NCBI GenBank assembly: GCA_037176905.1
Contig: JBBBWG010005080.1
Location: forward strand, 1-28,758
Direction of reading: 5' to 3'
Length of the DNA: 28,758 nucleotides
DNA from: Azolla pinnata
Lineage: Eukaryota > Streptophyta > Polypodiopsida > Salviniales > Salviniaceae
This document shows, piece after piece, positions 1 to 10,016 of this stretch (its first letter is position 1; every line of letters starts with the position of its first letter). The notes under the pieces were generated by a model. It was not told the origin of the DNA. It ran no database searches and worked only from the letters and a program-made list of their open reading frames with translations. Made by a program: the position numbers and the translations under genes.

Positions 1-560
1 CTCGTACAAAAATTTAGCGGTGGATGACGCCGTGTTGTCACATAACGCTTTCGCCTCCACCCACTTCGTGCAATAATCTGTTGCCACGAGTATATACTTG
101 TTTCCTGTATCGGCCGCTACGGGGTTAAATGGGCTGACAAAGTCGAGATCTCACTTCTGGAAGGGTTCAAGCGGGAGAACGGGCTGATGCGGCATCTGTG
201 CCGACTCCTGAGGTTGTCCCGTCCTCTGGCACAAATTGCACTCCTTCGCGAATAGGTGTGCATCCCGCAACACCGTTGGCCACCACAATCCACTTTGCCA
301 GACCTTCCGGGACGTCACTTCTCCTGCATAATGCCCACCGGCCACTCCACTGTGGCATTCCCGCAGCAGTCCTCTTGCTCCTCCTTCCGTAGCACACATC
401 TCCACACTCTATCCGCGGATTTGTGGTACAAACTGTCGTTCATCAGACTGAAAGCGCGGCTGCGTACCCCCAGTCGTTTCCGCTCCGCTTTCGACAACTC
501 CTCGGGTGGGACGCCGTGGTTGAGAAAGTATATGATGTCGGTCAGCCACCTATCCGGGTC
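1..560 (-). pseudogene. gypsy-1 integrase, N-terminal zinc-binding part and start of catalytic core (partial)
   Basis: Integrase inserts the cDNA copy into host DNA. Around 400-200 the minus strand reads an H2C2 zinc-binding module: HSGVAGGH followed about 30 residues later by KECNLCQRTG. Toward position 1 the core begins with the words DFVSPFNP and [13 protein letters not shown], which include the first catalytic aspartate of the D,D-35-E triad; the others would be off the window. A TGA stands just before the DLDF word near 143, where a tryptophan codon would be expected, and a frameshift near 380-400 separates the zinc module from the RNase H side. It is therefore a broken fragment. The family call is secure and the activity is lost. 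Confidence 0.82.
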
Positions 561-599
561 GTCCCTTGGTCCGGTTTGCGGTGTAACCGTCATTACCCC

Positions 600-1042
600 T
601 GCGTCAGGGAAGTCGTCTGCCACCCCCGCCGGCGCTTCTCCCGATTCCAACCGTGAGAGGTAATCGGCCACGACATGTTGAGCACCGGGTCGGTGGACTA
701 TATCGAACTTGTACTCCTGTAAGAGCAGAGTCCACCGAGCCAGCTTACCGGTCAGCGATGCCTTTGAGACTAGGTACACCAGAGCCGAATGATGCATGTG
801 AAACGTGACCCGTTTTCCGAGCAAGTAGTGACGAAATTTTCTCATACTGTAAATCATTCCGAATAATTTCGTTCCGCCTCCCGCTCCGTTGTCGAATAAT
901 TTTGTTCTGCCTTCGATAGCTGTCGGCTAGCATAGTAGACTGGCCGAAACCAGTTCTTTTCGTACTTCTGCATCAAGACGTTGCCGATCGCGATGTCTGA
1001 TGCGTCCACAAACACGTGGAACTCCCGGTTCTAGTCCGAGGG
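600..1042 (-). pseudogene. gypsy-1 RNase H
   Basis: RNase H removes the RNA strand of the RNA:DNA hybrid during reverse transcription. The minus strand shows FVDASDIAIGNVLMQ (first catalytic Asp of the plant gypsy RNase H), then VYYASRQLSKAEQNYSTTERE, then YLLGKRVTFHMHHSALVYL and HRPGAQHVVADYLSRL. Stops occur at the RT/RNase H boundary (about 1024-1043). A short insertion near 870-890, whose sequence resembles the 15 bases about 20 bases upstream of it, breaks the frame between the TTERE word and the GMIYSMRKFRHY word. The domain order continues directly from RT and into integrase. Confidence 0.83.
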
Positions 1043-2089
1043 TTATACCACCGGAGCACGTGTCAGCAAGAGTTTTAATGTTGCGAAAGCCTTTTCCTCC
1101 TCTTCAGTCCACGTAAACGGTTCCCTATGAACCACAGCGTAAAGGGGCGTGGCAAAATCTGCCAAATGACGGATCATCCGACTGTGCCACCGAATCTGCC
1201 CGAAGAATCGGCTGAAAGCCTTGGCGTTATGCGGCACCGGAGCTTCCAAAATCGCCTTGACCTTGTCGGGGTCCATCGCAATTCCATCCTTGCTCACGAT
1301 GTGGCCTAACAGCATGTTGCTGGTGACGGCAAAGGCACATTTCGCCGGATTGAGGCTCAGCCGCGCTTCTCGACACTTTTTGAGGCACAACTCAACGTGC
1401 CGCAAGTGCGCCTTACGCGTTTCGAAGACTGCAAAGTCGTCTAGGAACACTTCCATAAATCTAGGGATATACTCCTCGAAAATCTCCATAATAATCCGCT
1501 TGAAGGTAGCTGGGGCTGTCCTTAATCCGAACATCATGACGACTGCAACGAAGACGCCCCATTCCGTGACGAATGCGGTCTTTTCCTGATCTTCTTCGGC
1601 CATCCGGATTTGATTGTATCCGCTAAATCCATCCAGGAAGTTGTACATTTCGTGCCCATCTACCGTCTCGAGTACCCCATCCGTAAACGGTAAGGGGAAC
1701 GCATCAGTGATGGCTGTTGCGTTGAGTTTCTGATAATCGACGCAGACCCTTAGCTTGCCGTTTTTCTTCGGCACCACCACGATCGGGCTCAACCACGTCG
1801 CCCGTTTGACTGGCCTGATAAAGCCGACCCGAAGGAGCTTGTCAATCTCCTCTTTGACTTTCGCCGCATAATTCGGGTTCAGGCGATATCTCCGTTGCTG
1901 CACCGGAATTGTGTCTTTCGCCAAATTTATCTTATGATGATAAAATTCCGGATTTAACCCCTTCATGTCCTCGTATGACCATGCGAACACGTCTTTGTAC
2001 GTCCGGAGGACATTGGTCAGTTGCTCCTTGAATTCCGTATCGATCTCCTTCGCAATTAAAACGTTGCGCGGTTCCTCTGTCGTTCCCAA
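1043..2089 (-). pseudogene. gypsy-1 reverse transcriptase (348-codon open segment)
   Basis: This segment of 348 open codons covers almost the whole RT domain, which copies element RNA into DNA. Landmarks in order: YKDVFAWSYEDM upstream, GFIRPVKRATWLSPIVVV, KKNGKLRVCVDYQKLN, DAFPLPFTD, FLDGFSGYNQIRMA, MMFGLRTAPATFKRIIMEIF and the catalytic box FLDDF (the plant gypsy form of YxDD, both aspartates kept). The thumb/connection region follows with LLGHIVSKDGIAMDPDKV and FFGQIRWHSRMIRHLADFATPLY. It is the best-preserved part of the element. Stops flank it on both sides (near 2123 and 1043), so it cannot be made as part of an intact polyprotein. Confidence 0.9.
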
Positions 2090-2129
2090 ATTCAGCTCTT
2101 CGAGTTCGGTTGGCCGAACTCATTGGGAC

Positions 2130-2812
2130 ACCGCTAACTCCCGTTCCAAAGCTTCCCTAGCCCTGCCCAGTTCTACGACCGCCGCCTCGTCCGAAATTTG
2201 ATACGGCTCTGCTTCCTTGACGACGTCGATTTCTTAGAGTGGCACCAGGGTCGGATTCTCCTGAAGGAAGGAGTCGGCTTCCTCCTCCGTTAGGCCCTCA
2301 AACATATTGACACTCTCCACGTAAACTAGAGCTGTGGCCTTGTCCAGTATACGACCCTTCGTCGTGTGTATCCGGATTTTTCGTCCACCTCGCCAGAATG
2401 TCAGCACGTTTTTCGGCCAATCGTGCTTCATTCGGGCAGAGCATAACCACGGCCGCCCTAACAGGATGGGGTAAGCATCCTGGTGTGGCAAGTGAATGAT
2501 CACGACGGAAATGTAAATGCGTGCCCCTGCACGACCATTTCTAGGTCCGGGATCATGCCGATGGGCCGGACCGAACTCCCATTCGCCATCCGCAGCCAAA
2601 ATTTGCATGGCTCCCACGTTGTGATTCCCAGCTGCCGACATGTGGCCATACTGATCATGTTGACGCCTGACCTTCCTTCCGTCGATGAGAATTCCTGCGA
2701 TCCTCTGCCCTCCGACGATGGCATCCATACTCGGGCATTCGCAGTCCATCACGCATTGATTGACTTCTGTCAGTTGTACTTCGGGTGCCGTCGTTGTCGT
2801 CCTACCCTCCAA
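2130..2812 (-). pseudogene. gypsy-1 aspartic protease region with frameshifts
   Basis: Between gag and RT the minus strand reads DCECPSMDAIVGGQRIAGIL followed by the active-site aspartate. The next residues of the family's IDGGSGVN-type motif are in another frame (the words GVNMISMATCRQLGI and SVRPIGMIPDLEMVVQGHAF), and from about 2505 the first frame returns with VVIIHLPHQDAYPILLGRPWL. The switch coincides with a direct doubling of a 4-base word at 2671-2680 (CCTTCCTTCC on the plus strand). A stop at about 2236 and another near 2123 separate it from RT. The retroviral-type protease cuts the polyprotein; this copy cannot. Confidence 0.78.
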
Positions 2813-2839
2813 GGTACGTCGAATTCCTTCCCGAAATCA

Positions 2840-5023
2840 TGGCACTAACCGCAACAATTGTTCCAGCGTCATCGTGACCTGTATTCCCGCCAAATCCGAA
2901 ATGTGAGGCTCCGTTTTGCTGCCAGACGGCCCCACGGGTTCCGAAATTGCATGTTTGCCACTTTCCGTACGTTGGGTCGCCTCGGTCTGAATCTCCAAGT
3001 TTTGCTGAGCATTTGCCTCCTCGACCCAGTGTTGCGCCTGCTCGCGGACTCGGTCCTGCTCCGTCCATTGTACGTCTGGCGTAATGAGGTTGACCGTCGG
3101 GGCATTACTTGTCGACGCTTCCCCTTGGTTTGACGTTTGGCCTGTAGGAGGGTGTGGGCAATCTCTCGCGAAGTGTCCGAGTTGACAACAGCGGAAGCAA
3201 AGTTGGTCCTTCCCTGGTCTTCGTCGATCCCACCGCCTGTTGTTCTGCGGCCGAAACGAACCCGGCTCTTGTCGCCGGTCATCTTCTTCCTATCTGAAGT
3301 GACTGTTCTGGAACTCAGGCCAACCTTCGCCGCGGTTGCCGTTGTGGAACCGGTTGTTACTTCTCTGTCCCTGATTCTGGACTGGTATCGGTTCGACGGC
3401 TCGAACCGCTGGTGTGTTCCTCCGGGCCAGCAGGTTATATTCCGAGGTCGCCGTTGTGTGCACTCGTGCTTGGCATAAGGCACAACGCTGTATGCATTCT
3501 ATGTTGGAATGACCGAACTGCAAGCACAACGTGCACTGAACCGCCTGCTGGAAGGCTTTCTCCTCCGCCTTCGGGGAAGGTGCGATTGCGCGAACTTGGG
3601 ACAATCTGAGTCCCAGCTGCTGGTGATCTAAATTCAGTGCTCTATTCACGATCTCCGTTAGTGGCACCGTGGTAGCGTCCAATAACACGAAGGAGGACCG
3701 TAGCGGTTCCCGTAAGGCCTTCAGAAACTGACGTTTCTGAATGTCCTCTGCTGGCGGAGTATCCAGCATGGACTGAACGGCTCGAAATCGTAACAAAAAG
3801 TCCGCTCTTGACTCCCCCGCTTGCTGCTGAAGTGAATAATATTCCTTCAGCACTTCCGTCGGGTCGATCTTGACTTGGAAAAGTTCTAGGAACTTGTCCA
3901 CCAGTTCCTGAAACGTCCCGAACGTGCCGATGTCTTGTTGCGCATACGAGCGCGCAACCTGTCCCTCCAAGGACAGCTGGAACTCCACGATCATTGATTG
4001 CTCCCGTTCCGTCTGAGACAATCCTTGCGTCCCATGATTCACGGCCCATATGGACTGGAATTGCTTGACGTGGGCCGCCGCATTCGGGTGGTTGGAGTAT
4101 TTAGCGTAGCCGTATGGCATGATGTCGTCTGCAATTGTCCGACACTGATTCGTGGTTTTGTTGGGAACCCCCGTTCCCTTCGCAACAGTCGGTGAACCGC
4201 CAACTACGACTGTTGCCGAAATTTCGAGTCCGTCCGAAATTTCAATTCCTTGAGCGTCCGGGAGGACCAAGGGTACGAGTCCGTCTGTAACCTCCTCGGT
4301 TGAGTGCGACGAGGCCTCCTCAGCCACGCCCTGTCCGGCGCTGTTCGAGGGTGCGAGTCCGTCCGCGATCTCCTTGGTTAGGTACGACGAGGCCTCCTCT
4401 GTCGTACGATGTTCGGAACGTGCCGAGCGCAGAAGTCCGTCTCTGAATACTTCAGCTGGGTACGATGAGGCCTCCCCCCGTTCGGAACTAGGGGACAGGC
4501 CTAGCCTCCGGGCTAGGTCTTGGTATCGACGCCGGTCTTCCGCTATCCGACTACGATCAGCAGGTGGTACGGATGCAGTCCGTCGTGTCCGTAGCGCACT
4601 CTCTGAAACAGTTGATTCTTCGTCCGGAGTAGTCGACTCGTCCTCCGAGTCGCTGCCTAGTCCTGAATACACGGTCCACCGACCGGTAAAAGATCCTTCG
4701 TCGCTGTCACTAACGATATACGGCCCCCAGTCCGTAGCCTGTGGTGCGATGCTAGCGTTGCCTTTCTCCGATTCGCGCAGAATGTCTTCCGCTGCCGCTT
4801 GGGCTCCGGCCGAAAACGACGGGTCTTGGGAGGTGATGCTTGCGGCCCTCTGCAAGGTGTTCGATCCAACGAACGTAACTCCCGCTCGGCGAATGCTAGA
4901 ACGTTGTGACGCTTGAGCGATGTCGGTGCGGTCCGCTGCACCGTTGGTCCGGGAAGCTAATGCTCGCACCAACGATCTTGTGATCCTCCGGGAGTCGGAT
5001 GTCGGTTCGTCCCTAGATGTCAT
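2840..5023 (-). pseudogene. gypsy-1 gag (capsid/nucleocapsid), frameshifted before the second zinc knuckle
   Basis: The open frame runs from about 5053 to 3290. The first ATG is at 5023 and I take that as the start. The first third is acidic and Ser/Glu-rich with imperfect repeats of the type EEASSYLTKEIADGL. The gag core follows at about 4090-3600 (HPNAAAHVKQFQSIW, LVDKFLELFQVKIDPTEVL, LLRFRAVQSMLDTPPAED). A CCHC knuckle is at 3494-3535 (CTLCLQFGHSNIEC, exact CX2CX4HX4C). A frameshift near 3300 moves the rest to another frame, where a second exact knuckle lies at 3158-3199 (CFRCCQLGHFARDC). A TGA near 2840 ends the region. Gag packages the element RNA. Confidence 0.85.
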
Positions 5024-5060
5024 CCATTCGATCTTCTTCGGCTTGAATTCCAATTCAAGT

Positions 5061-5077
5061 CGTCGTGGTCGCCAAAA
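5061..5077 (-). other. candidate primer-binding site of gypsy-1
   Basis: Immediately inside the 5' LTR, the minus strand reads five bases and then TTGGCGACCACGACG. Primer-binding sites of plant gypsy elements sit here and typically begin TGG, complementary to the CCA end of a tRNA. The first letters fit, but I cannot name the tRNA from the sequence alone. Confidence 0.4.
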
Positions 5078-5080
5078 GAG

Positions 5081-5555
5081 TGTTAGTCGTTCAAACGAAA
5101 GACTAACACTTGGTCATGGTTGGATACGAATGGAGAAACAATCGTAAGATTATGATTGTCCGTAACTCCGATCAGCACGATTATCCGTCCACTTCGAACA
5201 CCACGATCCACTACAATTAATACGATTACTCGTAGACTCCGATTCGTCGTAAACTCCGACTCTTGCACAGATAGAACACGAAGACAAGTACAGAAGACAC
5301 AATTAGGCGCAAAGCTCTTCTATTATAAACAACTCCTGCTTCCAGCTATTTTCGAACCCTATACAAGACAGACCTCCTGGCCTTATATACAACCTTGGCA
5401 TCCTTTCAGATCACCAAGTCTCTATGTACATCACGTCGGTTCGGATCTTCACGTAACTGTCCGATTTTCCGATTTTCCGATTTTCCGACTATGTCTTATT
5501 ACCGTAATATTATGAATTTACGACTTTGTCGTAATTTCATAATAATCGGCCAACA
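5081..5555 (-). repeat. gypsy-1 5' LTR (475 bp)
   Basis: Begins TGTTAG and ends CCAACA on the plus strand, so it has the TG...CA ends of an LTR. Three relatives occur at 8320-8794, 16045-16461 and 27120-27239, all in the same orientation. Sense is the minus strand: a TATATAAGG box lies on that strand at about 5383-5391, and gag follows on that strand. An inverted repeat with about 16-bp arms and a 3-base loop sits near the U3 end at 5509-5543. The bases after 5555 (GAGGT) are the expected 5-bp target duplication; its partner is outside the window. Confidence 0.88.
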
Positions 5556-5574
5556 GAGGTGAGCGTAAATTGCA

Positions 5575-6290
5575 GCTTGTTCATAGTGATGTTTGTGGTC
5601 CTATGCAAACCCCATCATTTGGAAATTACTTGTACTTTGTTACTTTCATTGATGACTTTTCTAGACATGCATGGGTTTATCCACTAAAGTGACAATCAGA
5701 TGTGTTTTCATGGTTCAAAAGGTTTTTGGTTATGGCTGAAAATGTATCGGCATGTAAGATGGGAACTCTCCGTTCAGATCGAGGGGGGGAGTATATATGA
5801 TCTAAGTTTAATGCATTTCTGGCTGAACCTGGGATAAAATACCAATATAGAGTGCCTTATACCCCTCAACAAAATGGTGTAGCTGAGAGGAAAAATAGGT
5901 CTCTCATGGAAATGGCAAGATGTATGATAAAGAGTAAGGCATTACCACATAGTTTTTGGCTTGAAGCAATTATGTGTGCTGCTTATGTTCTTAACAGATG
6001 TCCCACAAAAGCTTTGCAAACTATCACTCCTTATGAGGCATGGCATGGCCATAAACCATCTGTTGGTCATTTGCGTGTTTTTGGATGTCTAGCTTATGCT
6101 TTTATTCCTGAACAACAACGCAAAAAATTGGATGACAAAGCTGTCAAATGTATTTTTGCTGGATATAGTGCTGAAAGTAAAGGTTATCATTTGTATCATC
6201 CACAAACAAAATGCATTTTTTTTAGTAGAGATGTTGTTTTTGTGGAAGATGCATGCAATTCAGCCTCTCTTATCATGCACTATGCAATCA
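5575..6290 (+). pseudogene. copia-1 integrase
   Basis: Three frame-linked pieces give the catalytic core with all three acidic residues: [10 protein letters not shown] (first Asp), LRSDRGGEY (second Asp) and TPQQNGVAERKNRSLMEMAR (Glu). Typical copia text follows: FWLEAIMCAAYVLNRCPTKAL, ITPYEAWHGHKPSVGHLRVF, and the domain that closes integrase (LDDKAVKCIFAGYSAESKGY, FFSRDVVFVEDA). A TGA at about 5691 (after WVYPLK) and another at about 5799 (after RGGEYI) interrupt the frame. The stretch 5852-6298 is open. The first bases continue the reading frame broken by the gypsy-1 insertion. Confidence 0.88.
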
Positions 6291-6639
6291 TTAAGTGATA
6301 AACAAAATGTTTATGACACTTTGTTGCTTTTTTTTAGTGGTGGTAATATATTCAGATGTAGCTCAAAATGGAGCAAGCTCATCCCATAACCAAGTTCTAC
6401 ATGATGACATTGATCATTCTATCACTGATGTTGATATACAAGATGCTATTGAAGAAGAACAATTAGACACAAGGGAGTCAAAAACTGTGCCTAAGTAGTT
6501 AGAACAAACCTTGCGTGATAGTAAATTGGATGCTCCTTTACCACATTGTACTCGATCTGGTTCACATGTTGCTTCCTATGTATCAGATTGTTATGCAATG
6601 GCAGTATCTAATTTATGTGATGAGAGTGAACCTCTTTCA

Positions 6640-7470
6640 TATGTAGAAGCTCAAAATTAAGATCATTGGATGCTTTCTATGTAATCTGAGTATGATTCTA
6701 TCATAAAAAACAATACTTGGTCTTTATGTGATTTACCTCCTGGAAAAAAGGTCATTGGTACAAAATGGGTGTACAAGCTAAAACGCAAACCTGATGGAAC
6801 TATTGATCGCTATAAAGCGAGACTTGTTGCTAAAGGTTATGCACAAGAAAAAGGCATTGATTTTGATTAAACATTTGCTCCCACATGTCGTATGACCACT
6901 ATTCGTAATATTTGTGCACTTGCAGCATATAATGGTTGGAAAGTACATCAATTGGACATTAAAACTGCATTTGTATGTGGTGATTTGCATGAGGAAGTGT
7001 ATGTACATCAGCCATGTGGTTTTGTGCAAAAAGGACAAGAAAACAACGTATGTAAGCTAAAGAAGGCATTGTATGGTTTGAAGCAAGCATCTCATGCTTG
7101 GTATAAAAAGATACATGCTTATTTGTTAGCACATGGTTTTTAGAATAGTCCAACTGAAAGCACTTTGTATGTAAAGAGAACAAACGATGTATTCTTTATC
7201 ATTGTGGTTTATGTTGATGACATGCTACTGACTGGTCCAAATGAGGCACACATTGCAGAATTTAAGGCTGATTTACATGCTTCCTTTGAAATGTCTAATT
7301 TGGGATATTTGCATCATTATTTGGGTATTCAATTCAAACAAGTTGATGATGGAATTGCATTGTGTCAAACAAAGTATATTTACACAATACTTCAACGTTT
7401 TGATCTTGAAGAATGTAAACCATTTGTTACTCCTATGAAAACAGGTTTACACTTGAGCTGTTTTTTATCA
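6640..7470 (+). pseudogene. copia-1 reverse transcriptase
   Basis: Copia RT landmarks appear in order: VIGTKWVYKLKRKPDGTIDR, YKARLVAKGYAQEKGIDFD, then after a TAA the segment with VHQLDIKTAFVCGDLHEEVY, QPCGFVQKG and LKKALYGLKQASHAWYKKIH. After a TAG at 7141 comes the catalytic YVDD at 7210-7221, intact, then MSNLGYLHHYLGIQF. Stops and a frameshift near 7455-7480 break it. Its catalytic aspartates are preserved, unlike in copia-2 and gypsy-2. Confidence 0.9.
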
Positions 7471-7477
7471 ACAAGTT

Positions 7478-8145
7478 GTGGGATGCCTAATTTATGTATG
7501 TATTACACGGCCGGATATTCAGTTTGCGGTCTCTCAGATGAGTAGATTTATGCATAGCCCATGTCTTAAGAATTGGAAAGCGGTTAAGCGAATCTTTCGC
7601 TATTTGAAGGGTACTCGACATCTTGGGTTGTTTTATCCAAAGGGGGGAACCAAACCGCCAAATTTACATGCTCTTTCAGACTTAGATTGGGCAGGTTGCC
7701 ATGATACTCGTGTGTCCACAACTCGTTTTTGTTTCATGCTTGGTAATTCTTGCATATCTTGGTTGAGCAAGAAACAACCTACATTGGCCACTTCTAGTTG
7801 TGAGGCTGAGTATAGGGCAGCTTTTACAACCACAGTTGAGTGTGTTTGGCTCAGACGTCGTATGACTTGTTTGGATGATAGTCAGTCTTCTCCCACTACT
7901 ATTTTCACTGATAGCCAGAGTGCATTGGCTATTTCTAATAATCCTGTGTTTCATGCTCGTACAAAGCACATAGAGGTGCATTATCATTATGTCAGGAAAA
8001 GACAGTCCGCAGGAGAGATTAACTTAGTTTATGTGTCGAGACATGAAAATGTCGCAGACCTTTTCACGTTCACTCCTAGGGGGGATTTGTTGGATTTTAT
8101 GGTAGTGAATTGTGAACATGAGGTTCACATATTACATTTTATGTT
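7478..8145 (+). pseudogene. copia-1 RNase H
   Basis: One open segment covers the C-terminal part of the polyprotein: ITRPDIQFAVSQMSRFM, WKAVKRIFRYLKGTRHLGL, ALSDLDWAGCHDTRVSTTRF (first catalytic Asp), SWLSKKQPTLATSSCEAEY (Glu), FTDSQSALAISNNPVFHART and KHIEVHYHYVRKRQSAGEIN, ending near ENVADLFTFTPRGDLL. This is the standard end of a Ty1/copia polyprotein. The frame stays open for about 50 more codons without recognisable content, probably read-through into 3' sequence. Confidence 0.88.
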
Positions 8146-8319
8146 TAGGCCACTTATAGGCCATACTATTTTTTTTCTTAATGTAGTTTTCTCATTTCAC
8201 TGGTTCACTGCCCTTCTCCTGCAAATCTCGTTTGTGCTGCACAAATTCACGCAAGAAATCCTTCAGTCCATACAAAGGCTTGATTTTTCTTGGTGAGTTG
8301 AGTGAGCGGTAATACAACC

Positions 8320-8794
8320 TGTTAGCCCTTCCAAAGGAAGACTAAGACTTGTCGTGGGGAAATACGAATGGGTACTCTGTTGTTCGATTACGATCCACCA
8401 TTCAGTAGCTTACGACTATCCGGCTATTCGGAGAACCTCCGATTCTACGTAAGCTCTGGAATTCCAATTACTACGATTACTCCGATTAATCGTAGCTTCC
8501 GGTCATTCGTAAACTCTAACTCCGATAGATAGACAGATAAGATGAACACAAGAGGATAAGATGACGCAAAGCTCTTCTACTATTCACAATATCCGGACTT
8601 TCTACAATGCAGACCCCATGGTCTTATATCCAGGCTTGGTATCTCTTTGAATCACCAAGTTCCTATGTACATACATCGATTCGGATCTGAGACGCAACTC
8701 TCTGTTTTTCCTCATTTCCGCATTTCCGACGGTCTTATTTTCCGTAATATTACGAATTTACGACTTCGTCATAATTTCGTAATATCGGCTAACA
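8320..8794 (-). repeat. solo LTR of the gypsy-1 family (475 bp) with target duplication CAACC
   Basis: Starts TGTTAGCCC and ends CGGCTAACA, matching the 5081-5555 LTR in ends, internal TATA-type box (minus strand, near 8620), terminal hairpin (8749-8783) and length. CAACC occurs at 8315-8319 and again at 8795-8799, a perfect 5-bp target-site duplication. No internal element sequence is present, so it is a solo LTR left by LTR-LTR recombination. It lies in gypsy-2 between RT and the RT/RNase H connection. Confidence 0.92.
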
Positions 8795-8799
8795 CAACC

Positions 8800-9938
8800 T
8801 TCCAATAATTCCTGATAAACTTACGGTAGAAGTTGGCAAATCCAAGGAAACACTGGATATCGCAGATGGAACTTGGAGTTTGCCATTCCACTATGGTTTG
8901 AACTTTCGCTGGATCCATGAAGATACCTTTGGATTAAATGGTGTAACCCATGAACTCGACTTTTTTGCAATCAAAATTGCACTTCTCTAGTTTGGCATAA
9001 AGACCATACTCTCTTAAGAGTTTGAGTACTTTTCGCACATGTATATCATGCTCCCTCTGTGTTCTAGAGTAAATCAACAGATCATGTAAATAAATGATGA
9101 GGAAGATATCTAGAAAATCTCGGACAATGTCCTTTGCCATATGTTGAAAGATGGCGGGAGCATTTATAAGCCCAAAAGCCATGACGGTATACTCGAAATG
9201 CCCATACCGAGTGCAAAATGCAGTCTTCCACTCATCCCCCAGTCGAATACGGACAAGATTATATGCATCCCGTAGATCAATTTTGGTAAAATGCTTTGCA
9301 CCACCAATGCGCTCCAAAAGACTAGGAATTAAAGGTAGAGCATACCTATTTGTTATTGTGACTTTATTTAATCCTCGATAATCCACGACCAAACGAAAGG
9401 GCATGAAAAAAATAGGAGCACCAGTTGGAGAATTTGAATGTCGAAGAAACCCCCTTGCAAGATTCTCTTCAATGTATGCTCGAAGAACCTCAAGCTCCGT
9501 TGGTGACAGATTGTAGATCAGCCCCCATGGTGGCTCTTTTCCTGGTTGGAGATCAATGGAACAATCGTATGGCCCATGTTTTGGAAGTACACCAGCTTTG
9601 GCTTTGTCGAAGACATCATCAGCATATTCTTGATATTTTTTGAAATGTACATCTCTGATTGTTGAATGCGGGCATCTAATGGCCGTATTCACACTATCCA
9701 CAAGTGGACGAGCCATATCTATAATATGCCAGAAAGGCGTGAGCCCTAGCTTGGGGGTATAAATACCAAGCTTGTATGGTCGTCCAAAGTTGGTTGCTCC
9801 AACTCCAGAAAATAGACATTCTATTTTGTGCCTATCTCTCTCTTTCCTTCTCTGTCGTGTCTTGGCCACCACCTTGAACCTCTTTAGATCTGAAACCTCC
9901 TCCTTCAAATCTGATCTTCCCTCAGCATCAACCCACAT
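8800..9938 (-). pseudogene. gypsy-2 reverse transcriptase, catalytic box altered to YLHD
   Basis: A 334-codon open segment (9938 to 8934) continues, after one stop, to 8800. Landmarks: PYDCSIDLQPGKEPPWGLIY, LSPTELEVLRAYIEENLARG, LVVDYRGLNKVTITNRYALP, HFTKIDLRDAYNLVRI, WKTAFCTRYGHFEYTVMAFG, INAPAIFQHM. The family's YLDD box reads YLHD at about 9080-9093, so the first aspartate of the pair is His (GAT to CAT). The usual KKKDGS segment before LVVDYRGLN is also missing. The thumb region follows (LEKCNFDCKKVEFMGYTI). The wording is that of chromoviruses. It is inactive. Confidence 0.88.
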
Positions 9939-9960
9939 CTTGACGTCTCCACCATATTGC

Positions 9961-10002
9961 TAGAAGCCAGTACTTCGTTCCGCCTGACGGCCTCATACAA
10001 CA
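9961..10002 (+). repeat. remnant of the copia-2 5' LTR
   Basis: The bases up to 10002 end in ACA, two bases before a perfect tRNA-Met primer-binding site, which is where a 5' LTR must end. Only about 40 bp remain before gypsy-2 sequence begins, so most of the LTR is lost or displaced. Confidence 0.55.
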
Positions 10003-10004
10003 TT

Positions 10005-10016
10005 TGGTATCAGAGC
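10005..10016 (+). other. copia-2 primer-binding site (initiator tRNA-Met)
   Basis: TGGTATCAGAGC is the classical complement of the 3' end of plant initiator tRNA-Met used by most plant copia elements to prime minus-strand DNA. It stands two bases after the LTR end, as expected. Confidence 0.9.

Larger units (their letters stand above)
1..5555 (-). mobile_element. gypsy-1: degenerate Ty3/gypsy LTR retrotransposon, left part outside window
   Basis: Read on the minus strand the order is 5' LTR, gag with CCHC knuckles, aspartic protease, reverse transcriptase, RNase H, integrase. RT before integrase is the Ty3/gypsy order. The integrase core and the 3' LTR lie beyond position 1. The RT wording (YKDVFAWSYEDM, GFSGYNQIRM) looks more like the non-chromoviral Athila/Tat group than chromoviruses, which is an inference. 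The element carries several in-frame stops and frameshifts, so it is a dead copy. It interrupts a plus-strand copia integrase that resumes directly at 5556. Confidence 0.9.
5556..8145 (+). mobile_element. copia-1: 3' half of a degenerate Ty1/copia retrotransposon
   Basis: The plus strand carries integrase, then reverse transcriptase, then RNase H, the Ty1/copia order. The 5' LTR, gag and protease are absent because gypsy-1 is inserted in the integrase; they would lie left of the window. Base composition is much more AT-rich than gypsy-1 and copia-2, so it is a different family. Stops (for example near 5691, 5799 and 6297) and frameshifts make it a pseudogene. I do not recognise its 3' LTR; 8146-8255 may hold a remnant. 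Confidence 0.88.
8256..9960 (-). mobile_element. gypsy-2: internal fragment of a chromovirus-like Ty3/gypsy element, split by a solo LTR
   Basis: The right part (8795-9960) holds RT. The left part (8256-8319) reads PLTQLTKKNQAFVWTEG, the connection segment normally found just after RT. With the LTR and one copy of the 5-bp duplication taken out, the two parts fall in the right order at the motif level. No LTRs, gag or integrase belonging to this fragment are seen. Its right border meets the copia-2 LTR remnant near 9960, and its left border to copia-1 is blurred. Confidence 0.82.
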
